From an uncultured Bacilli bacterium (lineage in GTDB: Bacteria; Bacillota_I; Bacilli_A; RF39; UBA660): a stretch of DNA of 22,848 nucleotides. Positions 7,526-15,104 of this stretch are shown piece by piece; within the stretch, counting starts at the first letter, position 1, and each line of letters opens with the position of its first letter. Both the position numbers and the translations under genes were made by a program. The stretch covers positions 1 to 22,848 of the forward strand of contig CANQOD010000003.1 in assembly GCA_947625395.1 (NCBI GenBank), read 5' to 3'. A model generated the notes under the pieces. It did not search any database, had not been told where the DNA came from, and saw only the letters and a program-made list of their open reading frames with translations.

Positions 7526-8089
7526 ATGAATCTATTTGAAAAAATAGGACGCATTCTATCAAAAAGTTTTAGTTCAGTTTTACAGATAGAAATCATCATT
7601 ATTTTTATCCTCCTTTTTCTTTTTTTACTCTTTAACTTAAAATATCAAAGAAAAAGTGTGAATTGGTTTTTAACAGCACTGCTTTGCTATTTTTTACTAT
7701 CGTTTATCATTCTTTTTGCCCAGCCTTTCTTTTTAGCACTTCGAGAGATTCTAAAAAAAATGGTAGAATATTTTTATTTCAGCCCAATTCCTATTTATTT
7801 TTTAACGATTTTAATTGCTTCCTTCTGTTTCATCAAGACGATGTTTACAACTCGTTATACCAAGCGACATAAATTACTTTCCTATCTTTTGTTATTGCCG
7901 ATTTTCTTTTTATTTGTTCTCTTTGTCGTAGAATGTAGTGAAAAAAAGATTGTCATCAATGATATTACCTCCATCTATCAGAATAATCTATTAGTAGCTG
8001 TGATTCAAATCAGTCAAGGGATTTTTTTCTTGTATTTAGGTACTTGTATCGCAAGGCGTCTTTATCATTATGCAAAGGACAATTTGTAA
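7526..8089 (+). CDS. Hypothetical polytopic membrane protein
   Basis: I do not recognise this 187-residue protein. It is very hydrophobic, with about five predicted membrane helices (around residues 20-40, 45-68, 88-105, 118-138 and 155-175). Short basic loops such as RYTKRHK suggest inside-positive topology. No catalytic motif is visible. The ATG at 7526 follows AAGGAGGG with a 7-nt gap, and it lies 26 nt after the sortase with no terminator between. It is therefore probably the third gene of the adhesin-sortase operon. A role in export or anchoring of the adhesin is conceivable from context only. Confidence 0.7.
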   Translation: MNLFEKIGRILSKSFSSVLQIEIIIIFILLFLFLLFNLKYQRKSVNWFLTALLCYFLLSFIILFAQPFFLALREILKKMVEYFYFSPIPIYFLTILIASFCFIKTMFTTRYTKRHKLLSYLLLLPIFFLFVLFVVECSEKKIVINDITSIYQNNLLVAVIQISQGIFFLYLGTCIARRLYHYAKDNL

Positions 8090-8112
8090 AATAAGAAGAA
8101 GTTTGTTATAAT
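8084..8112 (+). promoter_or_regulatory. Promoter of the LtaS-like gene
   Basis: TTGTAA (8084-8089), a 17-nt spacer and a perfect TATAAT (8107-8112) with an extended -10 TG. The -35 overlaps the stop codon of the upstream membrane-protein gene. The leader would be about 14 nt, which rules out the in-frame ATG at 8115. Confidence 0.7.
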
Positions 8113-8132
8113 GAATGTTACGAGGTAATTTT

Positions 8133-10184
8133 ATGAAGAAAAAAATGAATCAATGGAAAGAGAAAATTTTAAGAAAAATGAAACGATTTAAAGAAGAAAA
8201 ACAATGGAAACAGTTTTTCAAGGAAAATGCATTGTTTACAGCTTTTGTCATTACTTGTCTAATCAATGCCATTCTTTTACGTTTCTTTACAATGCCAACC
8301 CTGGAAAACTATTTGTCATTCAAGCCAATTATTGCTGATGTGGGCGTCATTATCCTCTTAGGTTCTTTTTCTTATTTGTTTAAAAATAAAAATCGTTTTA
8401 CATATTTATTGATTGTTCATCTCATTTTAACAGCCATCTGTGTAATTAATTCCATTTATTATACATTTTATACTTCATTTGCAAGTGCTTCTATGTTATC
8501 ACTTGCCCAGTTTATTGCTCCAGTAGGAGATGCTGTTGTTGAAAATGTGTTACAATTGAAAGATTTAGTTTATATTTTAGGGTTTATTGCTTTTATTTTT
8601 GTTCATATTCGCTTAAAGAAAAAAGGATATTATCGAAAAGAAGATACGAAAAAAGAAAGAAAGAAAAGAACTTTAAAGAGTTTAGTTGCTTCTGCTTGTA
8701 TTTTTATTGTCTTTACAGTGAGTCTATCTTCTTTAGAGATTGGTCGATTCGTTAAACAATGGAATCGTGAATATATTGTCATGCGCTTTGGAATTTATTT
8801 GTATCAGTTGAATGATGTGTTTGTGAGTTTACAACCAAAAATCAATTCTATTTTTGGATATGACCAGGCAAAGAAAAATTTCGAATCCTATTTTGAAAGT
8901 AGGGAAAAAGTAGATACAACCAATAAATATACCAATATTTTTGAAGGCAAGAACGTCATTGTCATTCATGGAGAAAGTATTCAGGATATTGCTCTTAATA
9001 GAACGTTTAATGGACAAGAGGTAACTCCAACCTTAAATCGTTTAGCAAAAGAGGGATTGTTTTTCTCTAATTTCTATTCCGAAGTAAGTGTTGGAACCAG
9101 TAGTGATACTGAGTTGACATTCAATACTTCTTTGATGCCGACAAAATCAGGAACAGCTTTTGTTAGCTACTTTGATAGAACTTATAATGCAATTCCTAAA
9201 TACTTTAGTGAAAAAGGATATTATACCTTTAGTATGCATGCTAATAATGCTGATTTTTGGAATCGTCGGGCGATGCATCAAAGTTTAGGTTATGATAAGT
9301 TCTATAGTAAAGAAACATATGATGTGGATAAGGAAAATGTGATTGGCCTTGGTTTATCTGATAAGTCTTTCTATGCACAATCTGTTGAGAAAATTAAGAA
9401 AATCAAAGAGAAAAAAGGAGAGCCATTCTATGGATTACTTATCAGTTTAACAAATCATACGCCATTTTCAGATGTAGAAAAATATGGGGAGTTTGATGTG
9501 GATATCAAAGAAACGGTTACCAAAGAAGATGGCAGTACTGAAGTGATTTCCCATCCTTATATGGAGGGAACGAAACTTGGAAATTACTTTAAGTCTCTTC
9601 ATTATGCCGACCAAGCCCTTGGAGAATTCTTAAAAGCTTTAGATGAAAATGGTTTGCTTGAGAATACCGTCTTTATTCTTTATGGCGACCATGATGCAAG
9701 ACTTCCTAAAAATGACTACATTCGTTTGAATAATTATGATACAAAGACAGATACTGTTAAAGAGGAGTCAGATCCAACTTATAAAGAATACACTTCTTAT
9801 AATTATGAATTGGATCGAAAAGTGCCTTTCATTATTTGGACAAAAGATAAAAAAGTACATGGGGTTGTAGAAAATACCATGGGAATGATTGATGCCATGC
9901 CAACCCTTGGAAATATGTTTGGCTTTTCAAATCCTTATGCTTTAGGACATGATATCTTCTCTATAAAAGATAAGAATGTGGTTGTTTTCCCAAATGGAAA
10001 TTGGATTACGAATAAGGTTTATTATAATAGTCAAAAAGGAGAATACATGCTTCTTAAAGACGGGGAAATTATTGAAGATGATTATATTGAACAGAATAAT
10101 GATTATGCAGAAAAATTATTAGATGTATCTAATGATATGATTGTTTTTGATTTATTAAATCCAAAAAAAGAAGAACAAGAGTAG
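8133..10184 (+). CDS. LTA synthase family protein (sulfatase-fold phosphoglycerol transferase)
   Basis: It probably polymerises or transfers glycerol-phosphate units from phosphatidylglycerol on the outer face of the membrane, as in lipoteichoic acid synthesis. In this 683-residue protein, five membrane helices occupy about residues 35-200, and a large extracellular sulfatase-fold domain begins near residue 275. Family metal and catalytic residues are visible: Glu281 in IHGESIQ, the catalytic Thr322 in VGTSSDTE, and Asp519/His520 in YGDHDA. A conserved NHTPF segment is also present. The ATG at 8133 follows CGAGGT at 8121-8126; the ATG at 8115 is excluded by the promoter. The next gene starts 9 nt after the stop, so the two form an operon. 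Whether the product is true LTA or another polyol phosphate is not decidable here. Confidence 0.9.
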   Translation: MKKKMNQWKEKILRKMKRFKEEKQWKQFFKENALFTAFVITCLINAILLRFFTMPTLENYLSFKPIIADVGVIILLGSFSYLFKNKNRFTYLLIVHLILTAICVINSIYYTFYTSFASASMLSLAQFIAPVGDAVVENVLQLKDLVYILGFIAFIFVHIRLKKKGYYRKEDTKKERKKRTLKSLVASACIFIVFTVSLSSLEIGRFVKQWNREYIVMRFGIYLYQLNDVFVSLQPKINSIFGYDQAKKNFESYFESREKVDTTNKYTNIFEGKNVIVIHGESIQDIALNRTFNGQEVTPTLNRLAKEGLFFSNFYSEVSVGTSSDTELTFNTSLMPTKSGTAFVSYFDRTYNAIPKYFSEKGYYTFSMHANNADFWNRRAMHQSLGYDKFYSKETYDVDKENVIGLGLSDKSFYAQSVEKIKKIKEKKGEPFYGLLISLTNHTPFSDVEKYGEFDVDIKETVTKEDGSTEVISHPYMEGTKLGNYFKSLHYADQALGEFLKALDENGLLENTVFILYGDHDARLPKNDYIRLNNYDTKTDTVKEESDPTYKEYTSYNYELDRKVPFIIWTKDKKVHGVVENTMGMIDAMPTLGNMFGFSNPYALGHDIFSIKDKNVVVFPNGNWITNKVYYNSQKGEYMLLKDGEIIEDDYIEQNNDYAEKLLDVSNDMIVFDLLNPKKEEQE

Positions 10185-10193
10185 GAGGGGTTT

Positions 10194-10817
10194 ATGAAAC
10201 TTAAAAAAAGTGTAAAGAGACTGATTACTATTATAATGATACTATTAGTTGTCGTGATTCTTTTTCTTGGCTATCGGATTTTCTTTAGCGGTTCTAGTAG
10301 AAAGGCCAAAGAAGTGAAAATTGTCAGTGAAATTAAAGAATATGGTTATCAGTTAAATGACAATGATAGTCAAGAATATAAAAAAATGTTTGAAAAACTT
10401 AAAAAAATTTTGGCAGAAAAAGAAGTAGATGAAGAAGCTTATGTTCAACAAATTGCTCAGATGTTTGTTCTTGATTTTTATACCTTAAGTGATAAAGATG
10501 CTAAGACAGATATTGGTGGAAAAATGTTTGTGCATTCTGCTGCTTTATCCACATTTTTGACCAAAGCAGAGAATACGATATATAAATATGTTGAAAATGA
10601 TTTATATGGAACTCGAGAACAAGAACTTCCTACGGTCGATCAAATTGAAATTGAAAAAACAGAAGAATTACCATATAGTTATCAAGATACAGTTGATGAG
10701 AATGCATATCAAGTTACTCTGAAATGGACTTATAAGAAAGATTTAGACTATCAAGATGAAGCAACGCTTACTTTTGTTCATGAGGATAAAAAATTATCTT
10801 TGATTGTTTTGGAATAA
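10194..10817 (+). CDS. Membrane-anchored extracellular protein of unknown function
   Basis: I do not recognise this 207-residue protein. A single N-terminal membrane helix (about 10-30) acts as an uncleaved anchor. The remaining 175 residues, presumably outside the cell, are Lys/Glu-rich and mixed alpha/beta. A helical part (about 45-125) is followed by beta-like strands (YQVTLKWTYKKDL, EATLTFVHEDKKLSLIVLE). The overall pattern (anchor, helices, curved C-terminal sheet) is reminiscent of an NTF2/VirB8-like fold, but this is a guess. It starts 9 nt after the LtaS-like gene with a good RBS (GGAGGGG), so it is translated from the same transcript and may assist that enzyme. A terminator overlaps its stop codon. 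Confidence 0.75.
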   Translation: MKLKKSVKRLITIIMILLVVVILFLGYRIFFSGSSRKAKEVKIVSEIKEYGYQLNDNDSQEYKKMFEKLKKILAEKEVDEEAYVQQIAQMFVLDFYTLSDKDAKTDIGGKMFVHSAALSTFLTKAENTIYKYVENDLYGTREQELPTVDQIEIEKTEELPYSYQDTVDENAYQVTLKWTYKKDLDYQDEATLTFVHEDKKLSLIVLE

Positions 10818-10836
10818 GGGGAAACCCTTTTTCTTT
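10816..10836 (+). terminator. Rho-independent terminator of the LtaS-like operon
   Basis: Stem AAGGG/CCCTT with a GAAA tetraloop, followed by a T-rich run interrupted by one C. The stem begins within the stop codon of the preceding gene. Confidence 0.6.
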
Positions 10837-10842
10837 TGAATA

Positions 10843-10851
10843 TGATACAAT
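10843..10851 (+). promoter_or_regulatory. Extended -10 promoter of the pseudouridine synthase gene
   Basis: TGATACAAT is an extended -10 (TGnTACAAT) with no recognisable -35. It would start transcription about 10 nt before the ATG at 10868, almost at the RBS. Confidence 0.5.
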
Positions 10852-10867
10852 AAAAAAGAGGGATAGT

Positions 10868-11578
10868 ATGGAACGTTTACAAAAGGTGATTGCGCAAAGC
10901 GGAATTGCATCACGTAGAAAAGCGGAAGAATTGATTCAAAAAGGACTTGTTTTTGTGAATGGAGAACGTGTCACAGAACTAGGAACAAAAGTTTCGCCTA
11001 AGGATAAGATTGAAGTGGATGGAAAAGAAATTAATAAGGCAAAGAAAGTTTACTTTTTATTAAATAAGCCAAGGGGCGTTATTACGACGACGAAAGATGA
11101 GAAGAGTAGAAAAACAGTTGTTGATTTGATTGAATGTGAAGAAAAAATTTATCCAGTTGGAAGATTGGATTATGATACGACAGGTGTGTTACTTTTGACG
11201 AATGATGGAGAGTTTGCGAATATTTTAATGCATCCATCGCATGGAGTTTCTAAAGTCTATTTGGCAAAATTAGAAGGAATCATCAAAGGAGAGCAAATCA
11301 ATCTTTTAAAGAAAGGCGTTTTATTGGGAAATAGTAAAGTATATCCACAAAGAGTAAAACTAAAAAAAGTAGATTTGAAAACGCAAGCTTCTTATGTAGA
11401 AATTACAATTCAAGAGGGGAAAAATCATGAAGTAAAGGAACTTTTTCAACAAGTGGGATTCAAAGTGCAAAAATTAACAAGAGAACGTTATGGATTCTTT
11501 GAAACTGGCAACTTAAAAAGTGGAGAGTATCGTGCTTTAACTCCTAAAGAAGTCAGTAAAGTATATAGTATGAAGTAG
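10868..11578 (+). CDS. 16S/23S rRNA pseudouridine synthase (RsuA/RluB family)
   Basis: It converts a specific uridine in rRNA to pseudouridine. The 236-residue chain has an N-terminal S4 RNA-binding domain (about 1-60, beginning RLQKVIAQSGIASRRKAEE). The RsuA-type catalytic domain follows, with the nucleophile Asp101 in GRLDYDTTG. FLLNKPRGVITT at about 63-74 and the region around HPSHGVSKVY are also typical of the family. Length and order fit RluB (23S U2605) slightly better than RsuA, but sequence alone does not fix the target. The ATG at 10868 follows GAGGG. The gene stands alone between two terminators and is a conserved housekeeping gene among surface-protein genes. Confidence 0.92.
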   Translation: MERLQKVIAQSGIASRRKAEELIQKGLVFVNGERVTELGTKVSPKDKIEVDGKEINKAKKVYFLLNKPRGVITTTKDEKSRKTVVDLIECEEKIYPVGRLDYDTTGVLLLTNDGEFANILMHPSHGVSKVYLAKLEGIIKGEQINLLKKGVLLGNSKVYPQRVKLKKVDLKTQASYVEITIQEGKNHEVKELFQQVGFKVQKLTRERYGFFETGNLKSGEYRALTPKEVSKVYSMK

Positions 11579-11613
11579 TACGTTCTCTTTGCGAAATATG
11601 TAGATAAATGATG

Positions 11614-11645
11614 AAGAAGAGTAAAAATAATAATCTTCTTTTTTT
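11614..11645 (+). terminator. Rho-independent terminator after the pseudouridine synthase gene
   Basis: AAGAAGA (11614-11620) pairs with TCTTCTT (11634-11640) across an A-rich 13-nt loop, followed by TTTTT. The stem is AT-rich and the loop long, so strength is uncertain. Confidence 0.5.
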
Positions 11646-11688
11646 AGTGTGTTTTTTTTCTGATACTATGCGTAAATAGAATAAAATC

Positions 11689-11697
11689 GGGGGGGGG
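11689..11697 (+). repeat. Homopolymeric G9 tract
   Basis: Nine consecutive G in AT-rich intergenic DNA, ending 42 nt before the GTG start of the next surface-protein gene. This is nearly the same placement as the G9 tract at 2762-2770. It lies where a -35 element would be expected. Confidence 0.85.
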
Positions 11698-11709
11698 TAG
11701 TTTAAAAGA

Positions 11710-11715
11710 TATAAT
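11710..11715 (+). promoter_or_regulatory. -10 element of the lectin-like surface-protein gene
   Basis: A perfect TATAAT at 11710-11715, about 24 nt before the GTG. The position 17 nt upstream is TCGGGG, partly inside the G tract, so no normal -35 exists at this tract length. Another -10-like TAGAAT lies at 11677-11682. Confidence 0.5.
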
Positions 11716-11739
11716 GACATCAGAATGAGGGTGTCATGA

Positions 11740-13644
11740 GTGAACAAATATAAAAGAGCGATGAATCAAAAAGAAGAAACGAAACATGTAAAGAGAATGA
11801 TTGTTATCATGAGTGTTTTGATTCTTTTTGGAATCGCTCTTTTTTTAGGTACAAGTTATGCATTGTTTTCTGTATTAGTAGAGGGAAAACAAAGTATCTC
11901 AATAACTACAAAAACTTTGGAAGTAAAACTGCAAGATGGAGAGTACATCCGAGAAGACCCAAGAGGAACCATGACCGATAAACAAGGGAAAAAGACAAAA
12001 CCTTATACGTTTACCATTACGAATACAGGAACAATGGAAGCTTATTATAAGTTATATTTAATAGAAGAGGGACCTATTGGAGAGAAAGAACTCATTGATA
12101 CATACTATTTAAAATATGAACTCAAAGGCGATGATGGAAGTCAACAAGAGGGAAGAATAGGAGAATTAAAACAGTTTTATTATAGTAAAGAAATTCAACC
12201 AGGTGAAGAAAATAAGGTGACCTATGAATTGAGAATTTGGTTAGATAAGGACACTCCAAATAGTGAACAAGGAAAGAGTTATCAAAGCAAAGTAGCCGTT
12301 GATGCAAATCAACTGAACTATCCGAATCCACCAGTGTTAGCAGATAACATGATACCAGTTGTCTATGATGAAAATGAGAAGCGATGGGAGAAAGCAGACA
12401 TTGAACAAGCTTGGTACAACTATGACAAACAAGAGTGGGCAAATGCCGTGACAGTGACTAATACTACTCGAGCAAATTATCGACAAGCAAATTCAGGAAC
12501 AGAAGTGAAAATGGCAGATATCTTACAGATGTGGGTATGGATACCAAGATACAGTTATACCATCAAAAGTGAAGATGGAGAACATTACTATGGAAAAAAA
12601 GAAGAGGGAAGAAAAGACGAACCAAGTCAAGCCTTACCTGGAGAGATTGATGTCAAATTTATTGGAGTAGAAGACAAAGATACAAAAGGGAGTGCCCAAT
12701 ATACAGGAAAAAATCCAAAAAACTGGTACACACCACCTGGATTCACGTTTGGAGAAGAGGAACTTTCAGGGATATGGATAGGTAAGTTTGAAACTGGCTA
12801 CAGTAGTGGCGAGGGAACCGGTGCTGGAGTTACAAGTGCAGGTTTAGCTCAACATAATACAGAAGAGCCCAAGAAAGCAATTATTAAGCCAAATGTCTAT
12901 AGTTGGCGGGATATTCGCATATCAACGATAGATTTAGTATCAAGACAGATGATAGAATCCGATAATGTCTTTGGGTTTGACCAAAGTACGTATGATAGTC
13001 ATGCAGCAAAGAATACAGAGTGGGCACTGATATCCTATCTTACGCAAAGTAAATACGGCAAATATGGGAATTCATTGTATACTGGTGAAAATAAAATAAT
13101 TTATAAGAATAATTGTAGTACTTATATAACGGGTTGTTCAGGAGGAACACCATCGGCAACAAGTTTAGATATATGTAATAATACCTATGACGTAGAAGAA
13201 AAAGGAACGGGAGCTAGTTCAACGGGAAATATCACGGGAATTTATGATATTTCAGGTGGCGCATGGGAATACATCATGGGAGTATTCAACAAGATGTCAG
13301 GAAATACAAAAGAAATTAATTCAGGTTATAGTGGGTTATTGTCAGATGATACAACAGTTTCAGGTCGGAGTTGGCCAGCAGAAAAGTATTATGACCTTTA
13401 TACAAGCGATGATGTTAATACAGCATGTGGAGGAAAAATATGTAATGGTCATGCTCTAAATGAAATTACAGATTGGTATAAAGATTATTATCATATGTTA
13501 AAAAAAGAATTTCCTTGGTTGGTTCGTGGACGTCCAGCAACGGATAATGATGTAATAGGCCCATTTTCTTATGCTTTTACTAGTGGAGCACAGAATATTG
13601 CATACTCTTTTCGACAAGTTCTTACTCCTATTAAAAATGAATAA
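11740..13644 (+). CDS. N-anchored surface protein with FGE/C-type-lectin-like C-terminal domain
   Basis: In this 634-residue protein, a membrane segment at about 20-38 ends in LGTSYALFS, a start typical of TasA/camelysin-like exported proteins. A beta-sandwich region (about 45-190) and a WYNYDKQEWANAVTVTN segment (about 225-241) follow. Residues about 262-634 resemble the formylglycine-generating-enzyme (sulfatase-modifying factor)/C-type lectin fold: MWVWIPRYSY, GIWIGKFETGY, NTEWALISYL, YDISGGAWEYIMG and, at the end, WLVRGRP and YSFRQVL. It lacks the obvious active-site cysteines of true FGE, so a ligand-binding role is more likely. The C-terminal domain has five cysteines. The GTG at 11740 follows GAGGGTG at 11727-11733. 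There is no C-terminal sorting signal. It is monocistronic, and the G9 tract upstream may switch it. Confidence 0.8.
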   Translation: MNKYKRAMNQKEETKHVKRMIVIMSVLILFGIALFLGTSYALFSVLVEGKQSISITTKTLEVKLQDGEYIREDPRGTMTDKQGKKTKPYTFTITNTGTMEAYYKLYLIEEGPIGEKELIDTYYLKYELKGDDGSQQEGRIGELKQFYYSKEIQPGEENKVTYELRIWLDKDTPNSEQGKSYQSKVAVDANQLNYPNPPVLADNMIPVVYDENEKRWEKADIEQAWYNYDKQEWANAVTVTNTTRANYRQANSGTEVKMADILQMWVWIPRYSYTIKSEDGEHYYGKKEEGRKDEPSQALPGEIDVKFIGVEDKDTKGSAQYTGKNPKNWYTPPGFTFGEEELSGIWIGKFETGYSSGEGTGAGVTSAGLAQHNTEEPKKAIIKPNVYSWRDIRISTIDLVSRQMIESDNVFGFDQSTYDSHAAKNTEWALISYLTQSKYGKYGNSLYTGENKIIYKNNCSTYITGCSGGTPSATSLDICNNTYDVEEKGTGASSTGNITGIYDISGGAWEYIMGVFNKMSGNTKEINSGYSGLLSDDTTVSGRSWPAEKYYDLYTSDDVNTACGGKICNGHALNEITDWYKDYYHMLKKEFPWLVRGRPATDNDVIGPFSYAFTSGAQNIAYSFRQVLTPIKNE

Positions 13645-13674
13645 AATAAGTAAATTAAAAAAAAATTAGTAAGA

Positions 13675-13710
13675 AAAAGTAAACACATCTTTTTGTGTCT
13701 ACTTTTATTT
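13675..13710. terminator. Bidirectional terminator between convergent genes
   Basis: Outer stem AAAAGTA/TACTTTT (13675-13681 with 13700-13706) and inner stem ACACA/TGTGT (13683-13687 with 13694-13698). T-rich sequence follows on the + strand, and on the minus strand the A-run before it reads as T. It serves both the lectin-like gene and the glycosyltransferase gene. Confidence 0.75.
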
Positions 13711-13735
13711 TATAGAATTAAAAAAATCTTATCTT

Positions 13736-14827
13736 TTATTCTGTAACCATTTTCTGAATTTCTTTCAGATTATTTTTTAATCGTTCCTCTTGTGGATTGA
13801 TTGCAATTGCTTTTTTACAGTAAAGTTCTGCTAAATCATAGTTTCCAAGCTGATAATAAGCAATGGATAATAAATCATAAGGCGTTTCATTCCAACTAAA
13901 GATTTCATTGATGTAAGTTTTTTGATGACTTTTGATTTTTAAAGCTTGTAAGATGGCATTGACGACAGTGTTCCAGTCCTGAATTTGATAGGCAAGAATA
14001 GCTTGTTCTAGATAAGGGTCCCTTAAATAAGGTGCTTCTTCAATTGCTTTTTGCGTCCATAATTTTGCTTCTTCTATCCAACCCAATTGGCGATAACAAC
14101 GTGCCATAAAACGCATAGAGGCACAGCGCTCGTCTTTCCAAGTAGCACTTTTTAAAGCTAAATGACGATGGAGTGTTTGAATTGCTTTTTCCCATTGTTG
14201 ATAATACATATATTCTCGCCCTAAATAGTGCATGTTACGGTCGTCAAGTGGGTCTTCTTTCACTGATTCTTCCAACAGTGGAAGATAATGACTCCGAGAT
14301 TTAGTCGGGTCCGGATAATGTTTTAAGGTAATGTCATTGGTCGTGATTTTCTTTTCTTGTTGAGAACCAATATAGGTTAAAACTTCATGAACAGGATGCG
14401 TCCATTGATACTCCTTTCGTGTATGGATTTTTTCGATATAAAAGTTGACCAGTGGTTGTTCTTTGTCATCTAAAGCCCAATCATAATTATAGGCAAGTCT
14501 TGTCGTATCGTCTTGCCATAGTTGTTCTAATTTTGCTCGCCAACCCGTTACAAAGACTTCATCTAAATCCGTACAAACACAAATATCCGTATCCAAAGGA
14601 ACCAAAGATAAAGAATGATTTCTTGCAACATCAAAGCGCCAAGGGGTAATCTCTTCTGTTTTCACATGAACTCCTCTTTGTCTTAGTTTTTCGACTGTTT
14701 GGTCAGTTGAACCTGTATCCAAAACGTAAATTTCATCTGCTTCCTGCATAGAATTGACCCAACGGTCCACAAATGGTTCCTCATTTTTGGAAATTGCATA
14801 GACAACAACCTTTTTCTTTTTCATCAT
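13736..14827 (-). CDS. Family 2 glycosyltransferase with C-terminal TPR repeats
   Basis: A soluble, probably cytoplasmic glycosyltransferase that transfers sugar from a nucleotide donor; acceptor unknown. The GT-A domain starts at the N terminus (VVVYAISKNEEPFV), with DTGSTD at 37-42 and the metal-binding DLDE at 87-90. Residues from about 165 on are helical repeats of TPR type (for example YQLGNYDLAELYCKKAIAI). This order resembles GT2-TPR proteins such as SunS-like S-glycosyltransferases and surface-protein glycosyltransferases. The length is 363 residues. GAGG lies 4 nt before the first ATG (14827) and 7 nt before the second (14824), so the start may be one codon later. Convergent with the lectin-like gene and divergent from the giant VWA gene, it could modify these surface proteins, but this is inference from position. 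Confidence 0.88.
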   Translation of the reverse strand: MMKKKKVVVYAISKNEEPFVDRWVNSMQEADEIYVLDTGSTDQTVEKLRQRGVHVKTEEITPWRFDVARNHSLSLVPLDTDICVCTDLDEVFVTGWRAKLEQLWQDDTTRLAYNYDWALDDKEQPLVNFYIEKIHTRKEYQWTHPVHEVLTYIGSQQEKKITTNDITLKHYPDPTKSRSHYLPLLEESVKEDPLDDRNMHYLGREYMYYQQWEKAIQTLHRHLALKSATWKDERCASMRFMARCYRQLGWIEEAKLWTQKAIEEAPYLRDPYLEQAILAYQIQDWNTVVNAILQALKIKSHQKTYINEIFSWNETPYDLLSIAYYQLGNYDLAELYCKKAIAINPQEERLKNNLKEIQKMVTE

Positions 14828-14840
14828 TTCACCTCAATGT

Positions 14841-14846
14841 ATTGTA
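14841..14846 (-). promoter_or_regulatory. Possible -10 element of the glycosyltransferase gene
   Basis: TACAAT on the minus strand, about 14 nt before the start codon. No -35 match is seen in the A/T-rich sequence upstream. Confidence 0.3.
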
Positions 14847-14972
14847 TGTAAAAAAGAATGAAAAAGGAAAAGAAAAAACAACAGCTTTCCAAAGAAAAAG
14901 CTCAAGTTCCATCAAACAAAGTCTTTCAAAAAAGGATATCCCAAGAAAAAACACATACAAAATTTCCATATT

Positions 14973-15000
14973 TTGTGTACAAGCACTTTGAATTTATGAT
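14973..15000 (+). promoter_or_regulatory. Possible promoter of the giant VWA gene
   Basis: TTGTGT (14973-14978), a 16-nt spacer and TATGAT (14995-15000). TATAAA at 15005-15010 is an alternative -10 without a -35. Unlike the other genes here, the leader would be about 100 nt and carries a tandem repeat. The rest of this 277-base gap shows nothing beyond A-rich sequence. Confidence 0.4.
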
Positions 15001-15011
15001 ATGCTATAAAA

Positions 15012-15051
15012 GTAGAAGAGTGTAGGATATTGTAGAAGCGTGTAGAATATT
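15012..15051 (+). repeat. Tandem 20-bp direct repeat in the leader of the giant VWA gene
   Basis: 15012-15031 and 15032-15051 are adjacent 20-bp units that differ at two positions only (unit positions 8 and 15). Each contains GTGTAG followed by ATATT. They lie between the likely promoter and the RBS (AAGGAG). The 20-bp period puts both copies on nearly the same helix face, which would suit a regulator binding in tandem. Confidence 0.8.
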
Positions 15052-15104
15052 GATAGATAGTCATGTATGCAACCTTTCATTGTCTTTACAAGAAGGAGCT
15101 TAAG

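Noticed and set aside
8115..8132. ATG 8115 as the start of the LtaS-like protein.
   Set aside because: It is 3 nt after the -10 hexamer, upstream of the expected transcription start; the ATG at 8133 has a well-placed RBS.
13500..13644. The end of the lectin-like gene as the variable region of a diversity-generating retroelement.
   Set aside because: No reverse transcriptase, template repeat or adenine-rich codon pattern is seen in the window. It is kept only as a question for the whole genome.
14858..15025. A 55-codon open frame (Lys-rich) in the gap before the giant gene.
   Set aside because: It has no RBS and biased A-rich composition, and it overlaps the probable promoter and the 20-bp repeat. 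It is most likely chance.
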